Below, in pieces: positions 17,676-26,306 of a DNA stretch of 64,000 nt. A model generated the notes under the pieces. The model saw only the letters and a program-made list of their open reading frames with translations. It searched no databases and was not told the origin of the DNA. The first letter of the stretch is position 1, and each line of letters starts with the position of its first letter. The DNA is from Campylobacter massiliensis. GTDB lineage: Bacteria; Campylobacterota; Campylobacteria; Campylobacterales; Campylobacteraceae. The position numbers were made by a program, and so were the translations under genes. The stretch covers positions 310,001 to 374,000 of the forward strand of contig NZ_JACLZK010000001.1 of NCBI RefSeq assembly GCF_014253065.1. The letters run 5' to 3'.

Positions 17676-18496
17676 TATTTGCTTAGCATCTCGTAAAATT
17701 TATCTACGGCTTCGCCTATGCGAGGCGTTCCTCTAAGTAGCAGCGAGGAGGGCACGGTGAGTACTTTGCCTTTTTTTGCGGCGGTCGTTTTTTTAAGCCC
17801 CGGTTTTTGTTTTAGGAAATTTTCGCCACCCCCGCCCATACCGCCGATAACGACGATGTAGTCCGGATTTTGCGATAAGATAAACTCGGTCGAGACGATC
17901 GGAGTCGAGCCCTCTACGTTATCGGCGATGTTTTTTTGTCCGAGTTTGGTAAAGATATCGCCCGGCAGCGTCTTTGAGCTAAAGCCGGTAAGCGGCGTCG
18001 AGGAAAATACCGCTAGTATCTTTTTGCCCTTTACCTCGCTGTTTGCAAAAGAGTCGATTTTGGATTTTATCTCGCTTACGACTTCGCTCGCTTTTTGCTC
18101 TTTGCCAGTTACTTTGCCGATTTCTTCGATATTTTTGTATATATCGCCGACGCTATCGGCTTTTAGCGTGAGTGTTTTTAGGTTAAATTTAGCAAGACTC
18201 TCGTTTACGTTTGCCGAGTGAAAGCTAGTGACGACGAGATCGGGCTTTAGCTCGACGATTTGCTCGATATTTGGCTTCGTGTAGGTGCCCACGCTTTTTA
18301 GCTTTACGGTTTGATCCTCGGGCCAAATTTTAGAAAACTGAAGCGTAGCGATGGCCGCTAGCTGATCCTGCGCGCCTAGCATATAGACTATCTCGACGAC
18401 CGAAGGGTCTAGCACGACTAGCTTTTTTGGCGCGTTTGCGGTTAGATTCGTCAAAAGACAACTAATGGCAAGTAAAAATGCCGCGACTTTTTTCAT
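17675..18496 (-). CDS. Heme/iron-complex ABC transporter periplasmic binding protein
   Basis: A 273-residue BtuF/HmuT-type substrate-binding protein. The signal peptide MKKVAAFLLAISCLLTNLTANA is followed by two lobes of the helical-backbone class: KKLVVLDPSVVEIVYMLGAQD, then PDLVVTSFHS and a second lobe ending PRIGEAVDKFYEML. ATG 18496 is chosen over an upstream ATG since AAAGGA precedes it and it begins the signal peptide. Located between ATPase and tonB genes; heme as substrate is inferred from ChuW/HutW in the operon. Confidence 0.9.
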   Translation of the reverse strand: MKKVAAFLLAISCLLTNLTANAPKKLVVLDPSVVEIVYMLGAQDQLAAIATLQFSKIWPEDQTVKLKSVGTYTKPNIEQIVELKPDLVVTSFHSANVNESLAKFNLKTLTLKADSVGDIYKNIEEIGKVTGKEQKASEVVSEIKSKIDSFANSEVKGKKILAVFSSTPLTGFSSKTLPGDIFTKLGQKNIADNVEGSTPIVSTEFILSQNPDYIVVIGGMGGGGENFLKQKPGLKKTTAAKKGKVLTVPSSLLLRGTPRIGEAVDKFYEMLSK

Positions 18497-18527
18497 AGAA
18501 AATCCTTTCAAATTTTGATTTATCAAT

Positions 18528-19295
18528 TTATCGCTTTACGGGCACTACGAACGGCATGTCGTCGTGTTCTAAAATTTCGCAGTTTAGCCCGTAAATTTCA
18601 TATAAAATTTCTTTCGTATAAAGCTGCTTTGCCGTGCCTGCATAGCGTATCTCGCCGTCTTTTAGCATTACGAGCTCGTCGCAAAACATAGCGGCTAAAT
18701 TTAGATCGTGCAGCACTGCTACGGAGAGTAAATTTAGCTCTCTAGTTAAATTTTCGCAGATCTTTAGCATCTGAACCCCGTAGTTTAGATCTAGCGCGCT
18801 CGTAGGCTCGTCAAGAAGCAAAATCTTTGGCTCGCTAACTAGCGCTCTAGCTAGTAGTACGCGCTGAAATTCGCCGCCGCTTAAAGAGTGGGCGCTGCGT
18901 TTGGCAAACCGCTCTACGTCAAGCAGGCGCATGATCTCGTAGGTTTTTGCAATATCGTTTGCGTCGTATCCGCTAAACTGGCTTTTTAGATGGCAAAAGC
19001 GCCCCGTCAGCACGATGTCCTCGACCGTAAGAGGCATGCTTAAAACCGTTTTTTGCGGCACGAAGCCTAAAATTTTAGCCAGCTCTTTTAGCGAATAATC
19101 CTCCAGCTTTTTGTTTTCCAGGGTTATTACGCCGCTATTTGGCGATAAAATTCTTAGGATATTTTTTAAAAGAGTGGATTTGCCGCAGCCGTTTGGGCCC
19201 AAAATCCCTACGAATCGACCGTTTTTGAGGCTTAAATTTACGTTTTTTAGTATCTCTTTTTTGCCGTAGCTAAAGCATAGTTTTTCTACTTTCAC
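18528..19295 (-). CDS. Heme/iron-complex ABC transporter ATPase
   Basis: A 255-residue BtuD/FepC/HmuV-type ATPase. Walker A GPNGCGKS is at residues 33-40, the signature LSGGE is preceded by a Q-loop (FVPQK), Walker B is ILLLDEPTSALD and the switch His is in VLHDLN. GTG start one base after the permease stop. It drives transport with the adjacent permease. Confidence 0.95.
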   Translation of the reverse strand: MKVEKLCFSYGKKEILKNVNLSLKNGRFVGILGPNGCGKSTLLKNILRILSPNSGVITLENKKLEDYSLKELAKILGFVPQKTVLSMPLTVEDIVLTGRFCHLKSQFSGYDANDIAKTYEIMRLLDVERFAKRSAHSLSGGEFQRVLLARALVSEPKILLLDEPTSALDLNYGVQMLKICENLTRELNLLSVAVLHDLNLAAMFCDELVMLKDGEIRYAGTAKQLYTKEILYEIYGLNCEILEHDDMPFVVPVKR

Positions 19296-19296
19296 C

Positions 19297-20277
19297 TTAT
19301 ATGCTCCTGCTTGAACGGATAGCTAAAAATAGAAAAAACGGAGCGCCGAAAAACGCCGTAACCACGCCGATAGGCACCTCGGTCGGGCTTAGGACGCTTT
19401 TGCCTATCGTGTCGCAGGCTAGCAGGAAAAACCCGCCCGCAAAGGCGCTAATAGGTATCAAAATGATGTTACTCGAGGTTTTTAGTATCATGCGTAGCGT
19501 ATGCGGGATGATGAGCCCCACAAAGCCTATCATGCCCGTAAACGCTACCGAAAACGCCACGGCTAAGGATGAAACGATAAGTAGGCGTTTTTTCATCTTT
19601 TCGACGTCCACGCCTAGACTTTGAGCCTCTTCGTCGCCGCTTAGTATGACGTTTAACTCAAATCGCTTAAAGTAAAAATACGCCATAGATAGCACGAGAG
19701 GAACGCTGATGTAGGCGATCTTTTCCCAGTTTGCCGAGCCTACGTAGCCCATCATCCACGCTACTATCTTAAAGCTATCCTCGCCGATGAGGTAAGTCGC
19801 AAAGCTCGTAAACGCGCCCAAAAACGACGAAAACGCGATACCGATGATAAGAAGCGTGGCGATGGATTTGCCTTTTTTGGAGAGTTTAAAGATCAGCACC
19901 GAAAGTATCGCCGCGCTAAAAAAAGCAAACACTCCGTAGTAAAAATCGGGCAGCTTTAAAAGATAAGCCGCCACGGCGCCAAAGGTCGCGGCGGAGGCGA
20001 TGCCGATGATGTAGGGGTCGGCTAGTGGGTTTAAAAACACGCTTTGCACGACGACGCCGGAGCTTGCTAGAAGCATACCGATTAAAAAGGCCATGATGAC
20101 GCGCGGCAGGCGGATTTCTAGCAGGATGGTTTCTTTTATCTCGTCTATCTCGCCGCCGCTTGCAAATTTGATTATATCTTGCCACGAGATATCGGCTCCG
20201 CCGAGACTAAGCGAAAATATAAAAAGCAGCGCCGTAAGCACCGCCAAAACCGCCGTAACTCCGTTTTTAGTAGGCAT
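19297..20277 (-). CDS. Heme/iron-complex ABC transporter permease (FecCD/BtuC family)
   Basis: A 326-residue integral membrane protein with about ten hydrophobic segments. FecCD signatures are LEIRLPRVIMAFLIGMLLASSG, NPLADPYIIGI and the C-terminal VGLIIPHTLRM and VPIGVVTAFFGAPFFL. It overlaps the upstream receptor gene by 11 bases, so it is translationally coupled. Confidence 0.94.
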   Translation of the reverse strand: MPTKNGVTAVLAVLTALLFIFSLSLGGADISWQDIIKFASGGEIDEIKETILLEIRLPRVIMAFLIGMLLASSGVVVQSVFLNPLADPYIIGIASAATFGAVAAYLLKLPDFYYGVFAFFSAAILSVLIFKLSKKGKSIATLLIIGIAFSSFLGAFTSFATYLIGEDSFKIVAWMMGYVGSANWEKIAYISVPLVLSMAYFYFKRFELNVILSGDEEAQSLGVDVEKMKKRLLIVSSLAVAFSVAFTGMIGFVGLIIPHTLRMILKTSSNIILIPISAFAGGFFLLACDTIGKSVLSPTEVPIGVVTAFFGAPFFLFLAIRSSRSI

Positions 20278-22231
20278 ACTTAAACTCTACGTAGTAGTTT
20301 CTGTCGCGTGCGGGAACGTCTATGTCGATGTCGTATTTTTTATCTAGCAAATTTTTCACGCCCGCCGCTATGGTAAAGCCCTTTAGTGTCCCGTAGCTAA
20401 CGCCTAGATCGACCGTAGTTCTTCCGTTTACTTTTTTATACGAAGCCGTCTTGTGGCTAGAGCCGTATTTTATATCGGTCAAAATTTTAAATTTCCTAAT
20501 CGGTTCGTAGTCTATACCTAGTATAAATTTGCTCTTTTGCACGTAAGGGATCTCTTTGCCTTTGTCGGCGCCTGAGGAAATTTTAGCCTTTACGTAGGAG
20601 AAGGTTTGGCTAAGCCTTAGGCTATCTAGCAAGTACTGCTCCGCATAGAGCTCCGCGCCGTAGCGTCTGGTTTTGGTTAGGTTGTAGTATCTCCAGCCGT
20701 CGGTGATGCTTGGTCCCAGCGTTTGTCTGCCGATTTCGTCTTTGGTATCGGTTAAAAATAGCGTCGCGCTAATAAATTGACCCCAAACCAAATCTTTAAC
20801 GCCAGTTTCGTAGGTCTGATAAACTTCCGATTTTAGATTATTTATACGGTACGTTGTGCGGTTTATCTTGTCTATTAGCTGCACCGGCGTAGGAGATATG
20901 AAGCCGCGTTCAAATTTAAAATACAAATTTCCGCTGTCGGAATATTTAAAATTCGGCGTTATCTCGTAAGCGTAGTTGTTGTTTTTCTTGTTTCCTCGCA
21001 TAGGCATGCCGGCTACCGGTAAAACGGAGTTGCCCATTATTCTTTTTTGATTACTAAAGATATCGTAGTCGGCATTTTCGTATCTAGCTCCGGCGCTAAG
21101 CGAGAAAACGTCGGTAAAATCGTGTGTCTCTAGAAAATAAAACGAGTGCGTTATCTTTTCTATATCGTAGATGTAGTTAAACTTCATAGGTCCGGTTGCA
21201 AAGTCTAAAAATCTATCGCCGGTGTTTTTTTGATAGTCGTAGCCGCCGATAAAATTTCCGCTGCCGTATTTGTATTTGGCTTTGAAATTCGCTCCGTATT
21301 TTTTGTCGTTAAATTTAGAGTCGTCCAGCGTCGTTTCTATTTTTTGATAAAACGGTGTAACGCTGGCTTCTATTTTTTCGAAATTTACGCTGTAATCCCC
21401 ACTAACGCCTACTCTTTTTAGCACGTTTGCAGAGTTTTCGCCCGCACCCGCACTTCTTCTGTTTTGTGCTAGCTGAGCCTTGGTCGGGCTTGGAGAGATG
21501 CTTTGTTTTTCTTTATAGTAGCTTGGATTTATCGAGATACTTTGAAAATCCGAAATTTTATAGGTTATGCCTAGGCTTGCATATTTGCCGTTGATGTCGC
21601 CGCCGTATCTATACGTGTTTTCTTTAAAGCCCTTTACGTTAGCCTTTAAAAACAGTCGCTCGGCTACGGTGCCACCTACGTTTAAATTTAAGTCTTTGTA
21701 GCCGTAGGAGCCAAGCTTGCTTGAGACTCCCGCGTAAAAATCCCTAGGTCTGGTCTTTGTTATAATGTTTATGACGCCGCCCCTAGTGCCGTTGCCGTAG
21801 AGCACGGCTCCACCGCCGGGGATTATTTCCACTCGCTCGATATCTTCGATAGGGATCAAATTTACCCGCACTGGATTTGGTGTGGAGTCGATCATATTCA
21901 TTGCACCTACGCCGTTAACCAGCACCTTGACGGCGATGTTTGATTGATTGCCCTGACCTCGCATGTCCACCGTAGTACCCGCGCCCCAGTTTACGAAGCT
22001 AACTCCCGCGGCTTTATCTAAAATTTCCTCTAAATCGCGATATCCGCGGTTTTTCGCGTCCTCTTGAGTTATTACCGTCACGTTTCTGGCTTCGTCTTTT
22101 AGCGCGCTCTCAAAGCCCGTCGTAGTTATAACGGTGGCGTCTAGTCTCGTAGAGCCGCCCTCTGCGGCGTATAAATTTATGCTCGCTATCAGCGAAAGCG
22201 CGATAGCTCCTTTGCTTGATTTGGTAATCAT
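20267..22231 (-). CDS. TonB-dependent outer membrane receptor (heme operon)
   Basis: A 654-residue receptor. Signal peptide (ends near NLYAAEG), TonB box-like region LDATVITTTGF, plug domain with GAVLYGNGTRGGVINIITK and a C-terminal 22-strand-type barrel ending VEFKYAY. AAGGAG precedes the ATG. It lies between exbD (50-base gap) and the permease gene, so heme or a related iron complex is the likely ligand. It is a paralogue of the receptors at 23487 and 26307; all share the SALKDEARNV / ALKEETRNI / PLRDEVKNV segment near the TonB box. Confidence 0.92.
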   Translation of the reverse strand: MITKSSKGAIALSLIASINLYAAEGGSTRLDATVITTTGFESALKDEARNVTVITQEDAKNRGYRDLEEILDKAAGVSFVNWGAGTTVDMRGQGNQSNIAVKVLVNGVGAMNMIDSTPNPVRVNLIPIEDIERVEIIPGGGAVLYGNGTRGGVINIITKTRPRDFYAGVSSKLGSYGYKDLNLNVGGTVAERLFLKANVKGFKENTYRYGGDINGKYASLGITYKISDFQSISINPSYYKEKQSISPSPTKAQLAQNRRSAGAGENSANVLKRVGVSGDYSVNFEKIEASVTPFYQKIETTLDDSKFNDKKYGANFKAKYKYGSGNFIGGYDYQKNTGDRFLDFATGPMKFNYIYDIEKITHSFYFLETHDFTDVFSLSAGARYENADYDIFSNQKRIMGNSVLPVAGMPMRGNKKNNNYAYEITPNFKYSDSGNLYFKFERGFISPTPVQLIDKINRTTYRINNLKSEVYQTYETGVKDLVWGQFISATLFLTDTKDEIGRQTLGPSITDGWRYYNLTKTRRYGAELYAEQYLLDSLRLSQTFSYVKAKISSGADKGKEIPYVQKSKFILGIDYEPIRKFKILTDIKYGSSHKTASYKKVNGRTTVDLGVSYGTLKGFTIAAGVKNLLDKKYDIDIDVPARDRNYYVEFKYAY

Positions 22232-22281
22232 AGTTACTCTCCTTGGTTAAATTTACAGGGAGATAAAACAGGGTTCATTTT

Positions 22282-22704
22282 CTATCCTTTGGATTTTTTC
22301 TTGATATTTAGCTCGACGTTTTGCGTGCCGTTATCTTTTAAAATAGAGATCAAATTTACGACCTCGCCGTAGTTTATAGCCTCATCTGCGTTTAGTTTGA
22401 CGCTCTCTTTTTGCTTCGGGGTCAAATTCGCGATTTGTGCGGCTAGATCCGTTAAATTTAAGCTTTTTTGCTCGCCGCCTATACTCAAAAGCACTTCGCC
22501 GCTAAGCAGATAAAAAACCTCGACGTTTTTGGTATCTTTTTCGTCTAAATTTGATGCGCTTTGGGGCAGGGCGATGTCGATGTGGGCAAATTTGTTAAAA
22601 GAGGTCGTAACCATAAAAAACAGCAAAAGCACGAATATCACGTCTATCAAATTTAGCATCGAGATGCCGGCGTATCTTGCTTTATCTCTGCGGACATACT
22701 TCAC
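22282..22704 (-). CDS. exbD: ExbD-type proton channel subunit
   Basis: A 140-residue inner-membrane protein with one N-terminal membrane helix carrying the critical Asp (MLNLIDVIFVLLLFFMVTT) and a periplasmic domain. GTG at 22704 is preferred: AAAGGAG lies 5 bases upstream and the protein then begins MKYVRRDK. A longer ATG form from 22731 would overlap exbB by 50 bases. The overlap with exbB is 23 bases. Confidence 0.9.
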   Translation of the reverse strand: MKYVRRDKARYAGISMLNLIDVIFVLLLFFMVTTSFNKFAHIDIALPQSASNLDEKDTKNVEVFYLLSGEVLLSIGGEQKSLNLTDLAAQIANLTPKQKESVKLNADEAINYGEVVNLISILKDNGTQNVELNIKKKSKG

Positions 22705-23311
22705 AGCTTCTCCTTTCAAAACTGCGGCCAAACAGGCTCATAATGCGGTTTAGATCGTTTAGGATGAAATCTATCTTTTTGCTAATCATAAGAAAAAATA
22801 TCACGCAAGGAATCGCCACTATGAGCCCAAAAGCCGTCGTATAAAGCGCCTCGGAGATGCCGACTGCTACGAGCGGAGCGTCCACTCCGCCGCTAAGTCC
22901 GCTAAAGGCCTTTATCATACCGACTATCGTACCAAGAAGCCCCAGCTGCGGGCTCGCGCTCGCGCAAAGGCCCAGTATCCACGTGCGCCGCTCAAGCGAG
23001 GTTAGCTGCGTGGATACGGCCTCCTCGGCGATGTAGTCGATCTGCGTTTTACTCGCGCCTTCGCCTAGATTTTCCGCGACAAAAAGCGCGGTTTTAGCAA
23101 GCGAGTTTTTGTAGCCTTTGCAAAATTCTTTGATTTTTGCGTAGTCGCCTTCTAAAATCAGATTGCAAAGCCTGATCTTAAACGAACTAGTCGCATCTAT
23201 CTCGGTAAATAAAAAATACGCTCCCTTTTCAAGAAGCACCGCAATACCGAGCACCGAGAGGCAAAATATCGGCCACATAAAGATGCCACCGACTTCTATA
23301 TACCCAAACAT
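22682..23311 (-). CDS. exbB: ExbB/TolQ-family proton channel subunit
   Basis: A 209-residue inner-membrane protein with three hydrophobic segments and the MotA/TolQ/ExbB signature LGLCASASPQLGLLGTIVGM followed by ALYTTAFGLIVAIP. ATG 23311 has AGGAT 5 bases upstream. It is the first gene of the heme operon and overlaps exbD. Assigned as ExbB rather than TolQ because the operon contains tonB and TonB receptors. Confidence 0.9.
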   Translation of the reverse strand: MFGYIEVGGIFMWPIFCLSVLGIAVLLEKGAYFLFTEIDATSSFKIRLCNLILEGDYAKIKEFCKGYKNSLAKTALFVAENLGEGASKTQIDYIAEEAVSTQLTSLERRTWILGLCASASPQLGLLGTIVGMIKAFSGLSGGVDAPLVAVGISEALYTTAFGLIVAIPCVIFFLMISKKIDFILNDLNRIMSLFGRSFERRSCEVCPQR

Positions 23312-23344
23312 TTTAATCCTAATATTAATTATCAAAAGCTGTTT

Positions 23345-23376
23345 ATTATACCGCCACTATTATTAATCGGTAATAA
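23345..23376 (-). promoter_or_regulatory. Promoter and possible Fur operator of the heme operon
   Basis: A minus-strand TATAAT (plus 23345-23350) lies 34 bases before the exbB ATG. A dyad TTATTA-N5-TAATAA (23360-23376) overlaps where the -35 should be. AT-rich dyads of this kind fit Fur repression, but it is a partial match only. Confidence 0.45.
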
Positions 23377-23450
23377 AATTTGACGAGATTTCATAGCGTT
23401 AAATAATAAAATCCAAATAACATTTCGCAGAAAAACGTAGCGTCCAAAAA

Positions 23451-23480
23451 GGCAAATTTAGGGCACAGAGCCCTAAATTT
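23451..23480 (-). terminator. Terminator of the second TonB receptor gene
   Basis: An 11-bp perfect stem (AAATTTAGGGC 23454-23464 / GCCCTAAATTT 23470-23480). On the minus strand it is followed by GCCTTTTTGG. Confidence 0.75.
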
Positions 23481-23486
23481 AGCGGT

Positions 23487-25577
23487 TCAGTAAGTGTATT
23501 TAAACTCTACGTAGTAGTTTCGCTCGTTTGCCGGGCTATACTCGTAGATGCCGGTTTGGCTGTTTTTGCCTTGGTAGTCGTAGTATTTTTTGTTAAAGAG
23601 ATTTTTTACGCCTCCGGTTATGCCAAATCCATTTTTAAATTTATACGAAACGCCCGCGTCCACGATGCTGCGAGATGAGATGTCGTCGTAGTTTAGGTCC
23701 TTTTTCTTGGAGTAAAATTTATAGTCCGCAAACAGGTGCAAGTCGCTTACGATCTCGTAATCCGCGCCGAATATAAATTTGTGTTTTGACACGTAGGGCA
23801 CCTCTTTGCCCGCGTTATCGCCCTTTTTGATCGTGGCGTTTACGTAGGCGTAAGACTGGCTCAAAATCAGCCTATCAAAGAGATTTTGCCTGCTAAAAAA
23901 CTCAAATCCGTAGCGTCTGGTTTTTGCGATGTTGTAGTATTTCCAAGCGTCTCCGTGATTGGCCCCTAGCTCGGCGTAGGCTATCTCGTCGCTAGTATCG
24001 GTTAAAAACACGGTAGCGTTTACCGGCATGCTTGCGACGTGATCTTTTAGTCCGATCTCGTAGGTGTTAAATTTCTCGGATTTTAGGTCGTTAAATTTGT
24101 ACTGTTTGGTTACCTGATCCTTGTCGGTTAGCTGAGAAGGCGAGGGCGAGATGTAGCCGTGCTCAAATTTAAAATATACGTTTCCGGTGTCGGAGTATCT
24201 GAAATTGGGCGTAAACTCAAACGCGTGGTTGTCGATATCTCTGCCGTCGCTTATGGCGTTGTAGCTAGTCATCGGAGGAAAAGGCATGCCGTTTCTAAAG
24301 CCTTTCATATCAGAAACCCTGCTGGCCTCGTACTGCGCGCGCTCAAATCTATACCCAAAGCTTAGATCAAAAAGCTGCGTAAATTTATGCTTTTCCATAA
24401 AATAAAACGCGTGAGTGGTCTTTTCTAGATCAAGCGTCGTGTCGTGCTTTAGGCTTATCACGGGCGATGTTTTTACCTCGTAGTGCGACTCTCTATCACC
24501 TTTGTTTTGCTCGTAGTCGTAGCCAAAGATAAACTCGCCGCTGCCGTAGTCGAGCTTATTTTTAAAATTTACGCCGTATTTTTTATCGCCGAAAAGTCCT
24601 TGCGACGGATAGCGCACGCCGCGAGCCGACTCGGTCGAGGAGGTTTTGATTTTGATTTTTTGATAATACGGCATCAAATTTACCGAGTAAAAGTCGTTAA
24701 ATTTGCCCTCGTAAACGGCGCTAACGTCGATTTTTTCGTTTTCAAAGAGCTTTGTTAGGCCGTTATTGGCGTTTTGTCTGCGGTTTTGCGAAACTTGATC
24801 CTGGGTTAGGGTGCCAGGATCGTTTCTTTTTGATTTAAATACGCTAGGCGTCAAATTTAGCGAGTGGGAGTCGTTAAATTTGTAGTTTAGCCCGCCGCTT
24901 AGGTAGTATCCGCGCTCCTTGTAGTCGTGCCTATAGCCTTTTTGACCGAACGCTTTGCCGCTAAATTTTAAAAACAGATCCTCGCTCACATTTCCGCCGA
25001 CGGTGGCTGCGGCGTCGCGGTAGCTATACGAGCCGATTTTTGAGCTAACGTTTGCGAAAAAATCTCGCGGTCTTTGCTTGGTGATGATATTTACCACGCC
25101 GCCTCTAGTGCCACTGCCGTATAGCACGGCTCCGCCTCCGGGCATCACTTCGACCTGCTCGACGTCCTCGATCGCGATCATCTCAAGCGGTATGATGCCG
25201 TGCGCCGCATCGACCATATTTATCGGCACTCCGTTTAGCATGATTTTTACGGCCATAGTAGGCGTCGCGCCGTCTCCGCGCATGCCTTGTCCGCGCATAT
25301 CTATGTTTTCTCCTAGGCTTGAGGTGCTGACGAAATCGACGCTAGGGATCTTTTCTACGAGCTCTTTTATCGTGCGGTAGCCGTAGGCTTCGATGTCTGT
25401 TTTGGTTACGACGAATATATTTCTAGTCTCTTCTTTTAGCGCGCTTTCAAAGCCCGTCGCCGTTACTATAGCCGCGTCAAGCGTGACGTTTTGGGTTTGC
25501 GCGTTTAGGCTTGCGGCTGCGGCTAGCGACAAAAGTATAAATTTGCTGCCTTGCGAGTTTGATATTTTTTTACTCAT
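23487..25577 (-). CDS. TonB-dependent outer membrane receptor 2
   Basis: A 696-residue receptor. Signal peptide ends near SLNAQT; TonB box region LDAAIVTATGFESALKEE; plug domain with GGGAVLYGSGTRGGVVNII and FVSTSSLGENIDMRGQGMRG; barrel ending NYYVEFKYTY. ATG 25577 follows GGGAG. Independent transcription unit with promoter, operator-like dyad and terminator. Ligand unknown; siderophore or heme are both possible. Confidence 0.92.
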   Translation of the reverse strand: MSKKISNSQGSKFILLSLAAAASLNAQTQNVTLDAAIVTATGFESALKEETRNIFVVTKTDIEAYGYRTIKELVEKIPSVDFVSTSSLGENIDMRGQGMRGDGATPTMAVKIMLNGVPINMVDAAHGIIPLEMIAIEDVEQVEVMPGGGAVLYGSGTRGGVVNIITKQRPRDFFANVSSKIGSYSYRDAAATVGGNVSEDLFLKFSGKAFGQKGYRHDYKERGYYLSGGLNYKFNDSHSLNLTPSVFKSKRNDPGTLTQDQVSQNRRQNANNGLTKLFENEKIDVSAVYEGKFNDFYSVNLMPYYQKIKIKTSSTESARGVRYPSQGLFGDKKYGVNFKNKLDYGSGEFIFGYDYEQNKGDRESHYEVKTSPVISLKHDTTLDLEKTTHAFYFMEKHKFTQLFDLSFGYRFERAQYEASRVSDMKGFRNGMPFPPMTSYNAISDGRDIDNHAFEFTPNFRYSDTGNVYFKFEHGYISPSPSQLTDKDQVTKQYKFNDLKSEKFNTYEIGLKDHVASMPVNATVFLTDTSDEIAYAELGANHGDAWKYYNIAKTRRYGFEFFSRQNLFDRLILSQSYAYVNATIKKGDNAGKEVPYVSKHKFIFGADYEIVSDLHLFADYKFYSKKKDLNYDDISSRSIVDAGVSYKFKNGFGITGGVKNLFNKKYYDYQGKNSQTGIYEYSPANERNYYVEFKYTY

Positions 25578-25897
25578 TTGAACTCCCTTTGGTTTTATCA
25601 TAATTAATAATGATAAAAATTTTCGTTATTCTACTGTTTTTGGTATTAATTAATAATTAAAATCAGTTTATGTAAGTTTAATTTGTAAAATAGAAATTTG
25701 TGCGAGATTACGGATTTAAATTTGCAGACGATTTTGCGCGTTTAAAAGATGAAATTTAAAGATCAAATTTGAAAGGCTTAAAATAAATTTGACGCGAGGT
25801 AAAGCTTGGAAGGTTTTAAATTTGAGAGTTAAATTTGGCGTAAAAGCAAGCAAACGCGGTAAATTTGTGCTCCGGCTAAAGAGGCGCAAGGGAGGAT
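25578..25897. other. Intergenic region upstream of receptor 2
   Basis: Holds the receptor promoter and dyad (25593-25633). The rest (25680-25897) is dense in AAATTTGA-like words with no ORF. Confidence 0.6.
25593..25633 (-). promoter_or_regulatory. Promoter with Fur-like operator of receptor 2
   Basis: A perfect dyad TTTTATCAT (25593-25601) N8 ATGATAAAA (25610-25618) lies between a minus-strand -10 candidate TAGAAT (plus 25628-25633) and the start codon. Its half-sites resemble Fur box hexamers (ATGATA / TATCAT), so iron repression is likely. Confidence 0.6.
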
Positions 25898-26167
25898 TCA
25901 GCCCTCCATGCTGTTTACGATGTTTATGACCTCGTCGCGTAGGCTCTCGACCGTTAGTTCGGCTTTTTTCTCAAACGGTACAAACACCTCGCCTTCGTCG
26001 CAGGCGATATGCATGCCGTCCTCGGTGATATCGGTCATTTTGACGTTTTGCGGGTTCGTAAAGCCGCCGAATTTTGCGCACATATTCTCTGTAAGGCCGA
26101 TGAAGTTATCATTCATCATTCCTAGCGCCATCTCTTTGGCTTCTCTTGCTTCCTCGCTTAGCTGCAT
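25898..26167 (-). CDS. Small standalone DUF2470-like protein
   Basis: An 89-residue protein resembling the DUF2470 domain found at the C-terminus of HugZ/ChuZ-type heme-binding proteins: MMNDNF (residues 17-22) aligns with the domain's HMNEDH block, then KFGGF, VKMTDITEDGMHI and VFVPFEKKAEL with a last helix SLRDEVINIVNSM. Both His of the usual block are absent here, so any heme-ligating role of that block is lost. It lies between two TonB receptor genes, separately transcribed, which suggests a heme or iron related function. DUF2470 assignment is from pattern recognition only. Confidence 0.65.
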   Translation of the reverse strand: MQLSEEAREAKEMALGMMNDNFIGLTENMCAKFGGFTNPQNVKMTDITEDGMHIACDEGEVFVPFEKKAELTVESLRDEVINIVNSMEG

Positions 26168-26270
26168 TATGTCTCCTTATTTAAAATGATATCCGTTATT
26201 TTAACCATTTTTAGCTGAAATTTGTCCTTGTGTTTATATTCTAAAAGAAGGATCGCAAAGCAAATTTAAG

Positions 26271-26301
26271 GCAAGCCGGTCGCCGACAAGGACCGGTTTG
26301 C
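26271..26301 (-). terminator. Terminator of the third TonB receptor gene
   Basis: An 11-bp stem with one G-U pair (26271-26281 / 26291-26301) and a 9-base loop just after the receptor stop; the following T-tract is weak. Confidence 0.55.
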
Positions 26302-26306
26302 GAATT

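Noticed and set aside
23312-23335. Longer ExbB from a TTG codon
   Set aside because: ATG 23311 has a good ribosome binding site; the TTG has none and adds residues absent from the family.
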